A stretch of DNA of 36,115 nt from a virus: positions 1 through 36,115 of IMG/VR virus record IMGVR_UViG_3300034980_000568. One strand, written 5' to 3'. Shown one piece after another: positions 16,001 through 22,402 of this stretch. The notes under the pieces are model-generated. The model was not told the origin of the DNA, made no database searches, and saw nothing but the letters and a program-made list of their open reading frames with translations. A program made the position numbers and the translations under genes. The stretch's first letter is position 1; each line of letters opens with the position of its first letter.

Positions 16001-16131
16001 CTACTACAACCCCCGACCTTGTCGATCAAAACATCATGTATGCCAAGATTATGGTCAAGCCAGCCAGGGCGATAGAATTTATTGCGATTGACTTCGTAAT
16101 AGCTTCAACTGGTGCGTCATTTGATGACTAA
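13072..16131 (+). CDS. 18: Tail sheath protein (T4 gp18-like), unusually long
   Basis: This is the contractile sheath subunit. The N-terminus has the classic SPGVFINEIDNS strand (residues 10-21) and TIGPCVIGRAERG, which form the inter-subunit mesh. The C-terminal third, from about residue 690 (NIRLPDPA), carries conserved sheath features: VSERLTSKQRDLLYEANINP, LDRINVRRLVIYLKKQIS, and a final strand region (YAKIMVKPARAIEFIAIDF). The protein is 1019 residues against 659 for T4 gp18. The extra length lies in the middle (about 130-690), which is Gly/Ala/Ser-rich and probably forms surface-exposed insertion domains. A ribosome site (AGAGGA) precedes the start. The tube gene follows 39 nt later. 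Confidence 0.95.
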   Translation: MSVKNFKFVSPGVFINEIDNSFIPRNPETIGPCVIGRAERGIAMTPIKVESYSQFVEMFGDTVGGASGGDIYKDGNYQSPMYGTFAAKAFLKSNVAPLTYVRLLGHQNTNKDGTTASKGGWKTLNTGIGLGSTSAGGGAMGLWVMKSSSFSGCTEYGAASSEYSATASLAAVWYLDAGIMELSGTLLNINASDSMPTIQGMGSAILSDSNGRFTVVRTNGAGETTKTVFSLDDNDQRYIRKVFNTNPQLDKSGSFYPESSELDYWLGETYDQEMRDVTDNAPAQTLIGWTAGLALSSSIAITPGSMLGITSREARTSWFIGQDLGAATDFQPTNAQKLFRLIGRGHGEYINKNMKVSIENIRQSNNSTTDYGTFSVVLRLISDSDNNVQIVERYDKCNLNPASPNFLARKIGDKYLSWSETERRVKEYGEYDNQSNYVYVQMNSDIEGGAAGLETLLPFGFYGPPKLKDGHVYITGSMNANNFAGGAGGLYHMSGSRYMKVSGSTGTTMGLAVGIYPFAGQSAECGAGSGVRSDVVIAISGAVSASAPSAATTGGANRAFKILCKMPDIRLRLSASDGGLSDPTRAYFGIDTGRTSGSSTFDASTKMVNRLLSFDMADTDDAAAASIDGIDGYAYIFTLDDLVTGSAGVAFYQSGSRTLGTSHTAEAGDYKDILELGYDSFTSPFWGGFDGWNIRLPDPAYNGGMAGGATDRKSMIFNTWKRAIDTVADPEYVDVNMIVAPGLTNTPLTEHIVSTCEDRADAMTIIDLPNVYVPTHEAYYDDKANRIASSPKASATALKNRRINSSYGATFYPWVTTRDEVTGQSVWVPPSVAMMGVLASSERKSQLWFAPAGFNRGGLSDGAAGIPVVNVSERLTSKQRDLLYEANINPIASFPSSGIVVFGQKTLQERTSALDRINVRRLVIYLKKQISVISTKILFEQNVQATWNRFIALVEPFLQNVKSNFGISDYRLILDETTTTPDLVDQNIMYAKIMVKPARAIEFIAIDFVIASTGASFDD

Positions 16132-16142
16132 AAATAAATAAG

Positions 16143-16153
16143 AACTATATAAT
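16143..16153 (+). promoter_or_regulatory. Candidate promoter element, AACTATATAAT
   Basis: This variant of the recurring element includes a perfect TATAAT and has its C 26 nt before the tube ATG, the same spacing as the exact copies. It suggests that the recurring motif acts as a -10 box read on the + strand. Confidence 0.5.
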
Positions 16154-16170
16154 CATAAGGAGTTTTAAAA

Positions 16171-16761
16171 ATGCCATTCTGGTCAGAGAATTTTGGAGAG
16201 GGATCCGACCTCAAAGATCCAAAGCGTCAATTTAGATTTAAGGTAGAGTTTACGGGAATCCAGGCCCCCACCGGTGGCTCTATCTTGTGGTATGCAAAAA
16301 CTGCCACGAAACCATCTTTTACGGTCAACGCGGCCGAGCACGTTTATTTGAATCATAAGTTTTATTATCCTGGTGCTGTTACTTGGAATGATGTGAGTGT
16401 GACCCTTGTTGATCCTCGGGATCCCGACGTCGCTGCAACTCTTTCTGATATCGTAGAACTCTCAGGCTATAAGCCTCCCTCTGACCCATATTCTCTTGGA
16501 ACCATGTCGAAGGCTAAGGCTGCTGGTGCTCTGGGGTATGTGAACATCATTCAAATAGATGGTGATGGTAACGAAATTGAAAAGTGGACCCTTCATAATG
16601 CATTTATTGCTGACTTAAAGTATGGTGATCTAGCCTACGGCACAGATGATCTTGTAGAGTTAACTGTTGCTCTGAAATATGATTGGGCAGAACTTGATAG
16701 CAAGGGCGGTCCATCTCGAGCCACCGCCGGCGCCGGCAGCAGTGCATTTTTCAAGCAATAA
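16171..16761 (+). CDS. 19: Tail tube protein (T4 gp19-like)
   Basis: This 196-residue protein forms the inner tube of the contractile tail. It has a RQFRFKVEFTG strand near the start, KPSFTVNAAEHVYLNHKFYY, and WNDVSVTLVDPRDPDVA, all typical of gp19-like tube proteins, then a WTLHNAFIADLKYGDLAYG segment and TVALKYDWAEL at the end. Length is somewhat above T4 gp19 (163). The tail ends in a Gly/Ala-rich stretch. AAGGAG precedes the start. Position directly after the sheath gene confirms the call. Confidence 0.92.
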   Translation: MPFWSENFGEGSDLKDPKRQFRFKVEFTGIQAPTGGSILWYAKTATKPSFTVNAAEHVYLNHKFYYPGAVTWNDVSVTLVDPRDPDVAATLSDIVELSGYKPPSDPYSLGTMSKAKAAGALGYVNIIQIDGDGNEIEKWTLHNAFIADLKYGDLAYGTDDLVELTVALKYDWAELDSKGGPSRATAGAGSSAFFKQ

Positions 16762-16772
16762 AACATTACAAA

Positions 16773-16789
16773 AGCACCCGAAAGGTGCT
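16773..16789 (+). other. Short hairpin after the tube gene
   Basis: AGCACC (16773-16778) pairs with GGTGCT (16784-16789) around CGAAA. It has no T-run, and its 3' arm overlaps the following CTATAAT element. It may be a weak attenuator or a stabiliser. Confidence 0.4.
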
Positions 16790-16797
16790 ATAATAAA
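16787..16797 (+). promoter_or_regulatory. Candidate promoter element, GCTATAATAAA
   Basis: This CTAT-starting element contains a perfect TATAAT and lies with its C 35 nt before the TTG start at 16823. Confidence 0.4.
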
Positions 16798-16822
16798 TAA
16801 TATCTAGAAAACGAGGTGTATA

Positions 16823-17692
16823 TTGTCTAGAAACAGTGATAGAGTCGGGGGAGCCACCCAAAACCAGGATACGGGCCCCCCGCAACAAGTAATGCAGAAT
16901 AAGGAATCGAATGATTTTTCATTCATCGTTCCAACAGAGTTTGTCGATCTTCCCTCCAAGGGCTTATTTTACCCAGAGGGTCACCCACTTAAGGGTACTG
17001 ACACGATCGAAATTAAGCAAATGACAGCAAAGGAAGAGGATATGCTAACTTCTCGTTCCTTGCTCAAGAAAGGTGTGGCCTTAGAAAGAGTTATGCAAAG
17101 TCTTATCGTTGATAAAACTTTGGACCCTGAGTCTATTTTGGTAGGTGATCGAAACGCCATCCTTGTCGCGACCCGTATCGCAGCATATGGTAATGACTAC
17201 GTCACAAAGGTTGGTTGCCCATCGTGCGGAGAATCGCAGGAATATTCTTTTGATTTATTCAATGTGAACACAATAGAGGCCGACAGTTACGAGAAAATTC
17301 CAGAAGAAGTTACATTAACTGAAAACGGTACGTTTACCACAACACTTCCGCGAACTGAACTTGAAATTGAGTTTAGGCTTTTAAGCGGAAATGATGAGAA
17401 TAAGCAACTTAAGGGCATCGAAATGGATCGTAAGGCCCGAGGCCAACACGAAAAGAATGTTACAAGGCTTCTCTCCAATATAATTATTTCAGTGAATGGC
17501 AATCAAACAGCCCAAGCTATTAATTACGTTGTTGAAAATATCCCGTCCATCGACGCTAGGTACTTGCGAACGATTTACAAAGCAGTTAACCCAAATGTTG
17601 ATATGATACAACATTTTGAGTGCTCCGAATGTGATCACGAGCAAGAAATGGAGGTTCCGTTAACAGCGGACTTTTTTTGGCCTAAGTCCTGA
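16823..17692 (+). CDS. Zinc-binding baseplate hub assembly protein (T4 gp26/gp51 type)
   Basis: The start is TTG with ACGAGGTG upstream (289 residues). After a polar N-terminus it has FIVPTEFVDLPSKGLFYPEG (residues 35-53), MTAKEEDMLTSRSLLKKG and GDRNAILVATRIAAYGNDY, the hallmark blocks of the T4 base plate protein family that includes gp26 and gp51. CPSC (132-135) and CSEC (267-270) form a likely zinc site. In T4 these proteins help build the hub. Here the gene lies between tube and tape measure, the place usually held by the tail assembly chaperone. Its 3' end has a run of seven T (17672-17678), where a +1 or -2 shift would continue into the next reading frame. Confidence 0.8.
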   Translation: MSRNSDRVGGATQNQDTGPPQQVMQNKESNDFSFIVPTEFVDLPSKGLFYPEGHPLKGTDTIEIKQMTAKEEDMLTSRSLLKKGVALERVMQSLIVDKTLDPESILVGDRNAILVATRIAAYGNDYVTKVGCPSCGESQEYSFDLFNVNTIEADSYEKIPEEVTLTENGTFTTTLPRTELEIEFRLLSGNDENKQLKGIEMDRKARGQHEKNVTRLLSNIIISVNGNQTAQAINYVVENIPSIDARYLRTIYKAVNPNVDMIQHFECSECDHEQEMEVPLTADFFWPKS

Positions 17693-17696
17693 CTAC

Positions 17697-17936
17697 ATGG
17701 AGAGCATTTATGAGCAGTTCTTTTTCCTGAAATATGCAGGAGGCTGGTCGCTTTCAGAGGCTTATAATTTGCCGATCGGTCTTCGAGTTTGGTTCGTTAA
17801 AAGACTGGCGAAACAGCTGAAGGACGAGAAGGAAGCGATAGAGGAGGCACAGAAGAATTCTGGGTCATCGAGTTCACAAACACACACTTTATCCAAGAAT
17901 TCTCCAAAACCTCCATCATATAACAAAAAATACTGA
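17697..17936 (+). CDS. Small tail-assembly protein, possibly a frameshift extension
   Basis: This 79-residue protein (MESIYEQFFFLKYAGGWSLS..., then YNLPIGLRVWFVKRLAKQ) has a helical, hydrophobic first half and a Lys/Glu then Ser/Asn-rich disordered tail. No ribosome binding site is visible before its ATG, which lies 4 nt after the upstream stop. The reading frame stays open back to 17664, across the T7 run of the preceding gene. It may therefore be made by re-initiation or as the tail of a fused product, as with chaperone pairs in other tailed phages. Its position just before the tape measure supports a chaperone role. The function is inferred. Confidence 0.7.
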   Translation: MESIYEQFFFLKYAGGWSLSEAYNLPIGLRVWFVKRLAKQLKDEKEAIEEAQKNSGSSSSQTHTLSKNSPKPPSYNKKY

Positions 17937-17970
17937 AAAGACAAGGCAAGGATAAACCTTGTCTTTTTTT
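17936..17970 (+). terminator. Intrinsic terminator before the tape-measure gene
   Basis: GACAAGG (17940-17946) pairs with CCTTGTC (17957-17963), extended by A-T pairs from the preceding AAAA, and is followed by seven T residues. Confidence 0.88.
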
Positions 17971-17975
17971 ATATA

Positions 17976-17986
17976 AACTATTTATA
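17976..17986 (+). promoter_or_regulatory. Candidate late promoter element, AACTATTTATA
   Basis: This is an exact copy of the elements at 692 and 9972, directly after a terminator, with its C 28 nt before the tape-measure ATG. Its position between a terminator and a long operon argues strongly that it is a promoter. Confidence 0.65.
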
Positions 17987-18005
17987 ACCAAGAGGGTCTT
18001 TAAAC

Positions 18006-20798
18006 ATGGGTCGCGGAAGAGGCAAAAAGTATGGGAACCAATCAGCCCAAATGCAGATCCTCGAAGAGATCCGCGATGCGATAAAGGGCACCGCCGACGC
18101 CAAGGAAGCCAAAGCCGCCGGCCGGTCAATGGCCAGTCAGGAAAAGCGCGTCGAAGCTGCCAACAGGGCAGTTAAGCTCAAGGAGAGGGAATTAGAACTG
18201 CTTGGCCAAGAAGAGAAGCGTTTGAAAAAAATTGGAAATCTTATATCTGGCAATATCAAAACCTTCGAGAGCCAAAAAGAGGCCCAGGAGCGACTAAACG
18301 AACAGAAGAAAGCAGCCCTTGAATTAGAAAAGGCTATTGCTGAAGAAGAACTAGCTGGTATGAACCGCGGCGATGCCGGCTACAAAGAAAAAGCTGATGC
18401 AATTACAGATCTTGATGGTAAAATTGTCCAACACAATAAAACGTCAGTCCGGATGACGGAGGTTCTGGCCCAGAACGCGCACGGCTACAAGGATGCAATA
18501 CAATATATTCAGCAGTCCGCACTAATTTACGGAAAACATGATTTTGCGAATGTGCAAATGTTGACATCTTTTCGTAACTTGGCAAAGGCGATGATCTCGC
18601 CAACGGCTCTCTTCGAAGTCATGCGCGCCACAGTTGGCAGTTTAATAAACACTATGTTTGCGTTTACACTGCAAATCAATGTGCAAGAACACGCTATTAT
18701 GAGAGCAACTGGCGCTTCGAAAGCCAATGCGAAAGCAATGATGGCCAATGCACAACAGTTGGCTGCTTATGGAGTAGAAGCCAAGGATGTTACGGAAGCA
18801 GTCACCTCCCTAAGATCGGGTTTTCAAGATTTTACGTTTTATACAACCGAAGTCCAAGCTGAGATAAAAGATACATCTGTTCTTCTAAACCAACTTGGAG
18901 TTAGTTTCAATGATACCACGAAAGCAATGCAAATTATGGCCGTCACAATGGGCATGACCGGCACCTCTACTGCGGCCGCCGCCAGGGATCTGTCTGACTT
19001 TGCTCATACTATACAAGTAATCCCTTCAGAACTAATATCGAACTACGCCGCGGCCGGCGATAGTTTAGCTAAATTTGGAGATCGGAGTATAAGTGCATTC
19101 CAGGACCTAGCGATCCGCTCGAAGGTAACGACACTGGAAATCGAAAAAATGCTTCGAATGGTTGAGAAATTCGACACGTTTGAGGGCGCCGCCGAACAAG
19201 CCGGCAAGTTGAACGCCGCTTTGGGTGGAAACTTTGTGAATGCGATGGATCTGATGATGACGACAGACCCAGCCGAGCGATTTGACATGATTAGAGAGGC
19301 TATACTGAATACAGGCCTTACGTTTGACGACATGTCGTACTATCAGAGGAAATTCTTTACAGAAGCCGCAGGATTAGAATCTGTGGCAGATTTGGCGAAA
19401 GTGATGAGGGGGGATATCGATTCACTTGCTGATGGTACAATGCAGTCCTCGGATGCCTTTGAAAAACTAGCCGAAAGGACGAAGGCGGTACAGGATATAC
19501 AACAACGATTCAAAACTGCCCTGATGACGCTAATACCGGTCTTTGAACCGCTTATTGAAAATCTCGAGATCCTACTCAAAGATATGGACTCGCAAGAATT
19601 TAAAGATATGGCTGCAGATATCATGGAATCCGTACAGGGCATCGCGAAGGTTCTGATCATGATCATACCGCATATAGACACGATATTCTACACTATGGCT
19701 GCGGTCGGTGTCTCCAGAGGCACCCTGGGCCTGCTGGGAACGCTTAACAAGCTTAAAAGTCTTATTGGTGGCGCATTCGGCGGTGCCGGCTCGATGGCCA
19801 CCATGTTCGGAAACCTTAAAACCGCAATTGCCAACTATGGTACAGCAGCCTCAAGTGTTGCCAGCGCAGGCCCCGCAATAGCAGGCAGCATCGGTACAGT
19901 TTCGGACACCGTTGGCAATGTCGCAGACGCCGCAGGGCCCGCTAGCCAAGGAATGAACAGCCTGACCGGCAGTATGAACCAAGCCGGCCCCTCCGCCGCG
20001 GCTTCCGGCAAGAGTCTTATCCAATTGGGAGTTGCGGCTCTTCTAATGGGCGCTGGCATCGGCCTAGCCGCTTACGGTGTTAGTTTCCTTGTGGAGTCCT
20101 TCTCGGGTCTAGGAGACGCCGCATGGCCCGCTGTAGCTGGTATACTGGCCTTCGGAGTCGCTTTGGCTCTGTTTGCGTTCGGTATGTCATACTTAATGCC
20201 CGTTCTTGCCACCGGTTCTGCCGGCATTGGATTATTCGCCATGGTTGTGGGTGCATTGGCACTCAGCTTTGGTATCATCGCCGCGGCAATTGGCTATATG
20301 TCCAGTTCGTTGGGAGATATGTTCAAACAACTGAGTACAGAAAAATTGAGCAACTTCAAAGAAGTTATGGGTTATTTCGCAACAGGTACAGGAGGGGTTT
20401 CCACCGGCATAAAAACGGTGACAGAAAATATCGATCTGCTTGTTACTTCTTTAAACGCGATAACGACTGATAATATTACAGCGCTTGGTGATGCGATGTT
20501 ATCAATAAGCAGTGCAGCAGGCGCAGAGACCACAGGGCTTAAAAACGATATGACTGCAATAATGAATATGATCGACAATGTAAGTTTGCCCAAAATAAAT
20601 GCAACGACTGCACTCATCGGCGCGATTAAAGACGATGCAACGACTTCAGGTCCCGGCGGAAATAGCTTATTTCCAGGAACCTCTTCTTCTGCGAGTGAAA
20701 AAGTAGATGTTAAAGTATTTATTGGTAACGCAGAACTAAAATCTTATATAAGAACGGAAGTAAATGAACGTTTGGCCGAACTCGGACCAACGAATTAA
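18006..20798 (+). CDS. Tail tape measure protein
   Basis: This 930-residue protein sets tail length and fills the tube. Residues about 30-140 form a long charged coiled coil (KEAKAAGRSMASQEKRVEAA..., KLKERELELLGQEEKRLKK). The middle is helical, with Ala/Met-rich segments. A strongly hydrophobic region at about 671-775 (IQLGVAALLMGAGIGLAAYG, GILAFGVALALFAFGMSYL) is typical of tape measures that enter the host membrane on injection. The C-terminus (KVDVKVFIGNAELKSYIR) ends with a compact strand-helix unit. It follows the tube/chaperone genes, as in most tailed phages. At about 1.5 angstrom per residue the length suggests a tail near 140 nm; that figure is a rule-of-thumb estimate. Confidence 0.88.
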   Translation: MGRGRGKKYGNQSAQMQILEEIRDAIKGTADAKEAKAAGRSMASQEKRVEAANRAVKLKERELELLGQEEKRLKKIGNLISGNIKTFESQKEAQERLNEQKKAALELEKAIAEEELAGMNRGDAGYKEKADAITDLDGKIVQHNKTSVRMTEVLAQNAHGYKDAIQYIQQSALIYGKHDFANVQMLTSFRNLAKAMISPTALFEVMRATVGSLINTMFAFTLQINVQEHAIMRATGASKANAKAMMANAQQLAAYGVEAKDVTEAVTSLRSGFQDFTFYTTEVQAEIKDTSVLLNQLGVSFNDTTKAMQIMAVTMGMTGTSTAAAARDLSDFAHTIQVIPSELISNYAAAGDSLAKFGDRSISAFQDLAIRSKVTTLEIEKMLRMVEKFDTFEGAAEQAGKLNAALGGNFVNAMDLMMTTDPAERFDMIREAILNTGLTFDDMSYYQRKFFTEAAGLESVADLAKVMRGDIDSLADGTMQSSDAFEKLAERTKAVQDIQQRFKTALMTLIPVFEPLIENLEILLKDMDSQEFKDMAADIMESVQGIAKVLIMIIPHIDTIFYTMAAVGVSRGTLGLLGTLNKLKSLIGGAFGGAGSMATMFGNLKTAIANYGTAASSVASAGPAIAGSIGTVSDTVGNVADAAGPASQGMNSLTGSMNQAGPSAAASGKSLIQLGVAALLMGAGIGLAAYGVSFLVESFSGLGDAAWPAVAGILAFGVALALFAFGMSYLMPVLATGSAGIGLFAMVVGALALSFGIIAAAIGYMSSSLGDMFKQLSTEKLSNFKEVMGYFATGTGGVSTGIKTVTENIDLLVTSLNAITTDNITALGDAMLSISSAAGAETTGLKNDMTAIMNMIDNVSLPKINATTALIGAIKDDATTSGPGGNSLFPGTSSSASEKVDVKVFIGNAELKSYIRTEVNERLAELGPTN

Positions 20799-20812
20799 GG
20801 ATATTATAAACA

Positions 20813-22042
20813 ATGTCAGAATCAAATAAATTTAATGCCATAAAATACGCGCTTCCCATATTGGAAACACATGATGACTCCGGAGTTGACTCAACTGGCG
20901 CCCGATCTCAAATGGGCGCCGCCACCTACTCTCAATTCCCGGCAATCAGCGATGGAATCGCCAATAATGCCGAAACGGTGTTATCCTTCCAACATACCCC
21001 AAGTGGGCAGGACGTCTTCTTCAAGGCTTTTATAGATACTTTTACAGAAACGTACTCTTCAAACTTCAATGAGGAGATTGTATTCGGTCGCACCGATCCC
21101 ATAGTAACATTCAAGAATACGACTAAAAGAATAACGTTGTCCTGGAAAATCCCAGCAGAAACGGTTAGTGAGGCGTACGAAAACTTGAAAAAAGTTCAAA
21201 GCCTATCTCAATACCTGTATCCTTCCTATGTTTCAGTGTCGGATGCCCTCACCTTATCTCAAACGCCGCTCATTCGTTTAAAGGTCATGAATCTATTATC
21301 AAAAGTCAACCCCGGCAAAAGAGATCCTCAAAATGAGGCCCTGATGGGCTCAAACAATCATTTTGGAAAGCTGGCCTCTTATCGCTCCACAAACAGTTCC
21401 GATCAGGGCCTCTTAGGCGTTATAACCTCCATGAGCGTTGATCATAACTTAGGGAATTTAGATATCGGGGTTGTCCAGACTGCAACAAACACCATCTTAC
21501 CTAAAATGATATTTGTAAGTATTGATTTCATTGCTCTCCATGAGGAGACTTTGGGCTGGCAAAATGGTAAGTTTATGGCATCAAACTTTCCTTATAATAT
21601 AAGCGCCGTCGACGAGTTACCAGAGTCCGATCACGAAAAATATGGAATGGGAAACATACAAAAATATATGCAACTTGAAAATCTGAGGCGGAAAAGAGAG
21701 CAAAAAGAACAAGCATGCGCCAATATGCAAGCCTCTATGGAAAGGAATGCAGAAGATGCTAGAAATAGATATTCTGGCATGTTTGGAAAAAGGCGATTCA
21801 AGAGAGATCAAAATGTAGTAAGTCGCCTTGGAAATAAACAAAGAGACGGAAAAGAACTCTCGAAAAGGAAGCAGGCTAAGTTAAACGCACTTCGAGACAT
21901 TACATCAGGGCAGATGACGGAGATAGAGCCATCTTTACGCGCCAATGGATGCTACGATGACATGGCACCCCCCGAAGGTGGTGGCGCCATTGATGAATCC
22001 GGCAGCGACATCCTTCAATTTGGCGAAATCATTGAATTATAG
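20813..22042 (+). CDS. Baseplate / tail-tube-associated structural protein (putative)
   Basis: This 409-residue protein has a conserved-looking core: FGRTDPIVTFKNTTKRITLS, then IPAETVSEAYENLKKVQSLS and YPSYVSV...PLIRLKVMNLLSK (about residues 95-170). The pattern of acting on tube-like strands followed by an EA..NL helix and a YP motif recalls baseplate and tail-tube initiator proteins of myophages, but T4 gp48 or gp54 cannot be assigned by eye. The C-terminal part (about 275-375) is a charged coiled coil (ENLRRKREQKEQACANMQAS) ending in an acidic, Gly-rich tail. It lies 14 nt after the tape measure in one operon, which fits the tail-tip initiator position. Confidence 0.6.
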   Translation: MSESNKFNAIKYALPILETHDDSGVDSTGARSQMGAATYSQFPAISDGIANNAETVLSFQHTPSGQDVFFKAFIDTFTETYSSNFNEEIVFGRTDPIVTFKNTTKRITLSWKIPAETVSEAYENLKKVQSLSQYLYPSYVSVSDALTLSQTPLIRLKVMNLLSKVNPGKRDPQNEALMGSNNHFGKLASYRSTNSSDQGLLGVITSMSVDHNLGNLDIGVVQTATNTILPKMIFVSIDFIALHEETLGWQNGKFMASNFPYNISAVDELPESDHEKYGMGNIQKYMQLENLRRKREQKEQACANMQASMERNAEDARNRYSGMFGKRRFKRDQNVVSRLGNKQRDGKELSKRKQAKLNALRDITSGQMTEIEPSLRANGCYDDMAPPEGGGAIDESGSDILQFGEIIEL

Positions 22043-22059
22043 ACGGGAAGAAATAAACT

Positions 22060-22398
22060 ATGTCAAGATACAATAAAATAAAAGTTCTAAACAACTCCAA
22101 CGAATATTATCGATATTTACGTCAAAAACGTAACAATACGAAGAATATCGAACATTACGAGACTCCCATCTTGTTTCATCCAACTATCTCTGATCGGGCA
22201 TCGATTGAGGCCTCAGAGCATATTTGGAAAAATGGCGATCGCTTCTATAAACTTGCCCATCGTTTTTACGGGGACTCGTCTTATTGGTGGGTTATTGCAT
22301 GGTACAATGGCGCCCCAACCGAAGCTGATTTAGCGCCAGGCGACTTAATTACGATACCTTTTGAGTTAAATACAGCTTTAAACATATTAGGGGTGTAA
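22060..22398 (+). CDS. LysM-like small baseplate protein (gp53/gpX type)
   Basis: This 112-residue protein contains a LysM-like fold signature at about residues 55-102: IWKNGDRFYKLAHRFYGDSS, YWWVIAWYNG, and DLAPGDLITIP. Phage tail proteins with this pattern (P2 gpX type, and the N-terminal part of T4 gp53) dock onto the hub or central baseplate rather than onto peptidoglycan. The N-terminus (NEYYRYLRQKRN) is basic. It lies 17 nt after the preceding baseplate-type gene and 4 nt before the 1090-residue hub protein. The LysM-like call is fairly safe, and the exact baseplate role is inferred. Confidence 0.7.
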   Translation: MSRYNKIKVLNNSNEYYRYLRQKRNNTKNIEHYETPILFHPTISDRASIEASEHIWKNGDRFYKLAHRFYGDSSYWWVIAWYNGAPTEADLAPGDLITIPFELNTALNILGV

Positions 22399-22402
22399 TA
22401 AA

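Noticed and set aside
17670-17690. A -1 frameshift at the T7 run
   Set aside because: The -1 frame meets a TAA within four codons. Only +1 or -2 reaches the next reading frame.
692-17986. T4 late promoters (TATAAATA) on the minus strand at the recurring element
   Set aside because: The exact copies do read TATAAATA on the minus strand, but no minus-strand genes exist, the spacing is constant relative to + strand starts, and the variants (TATAAT) only make sense on the + strand.
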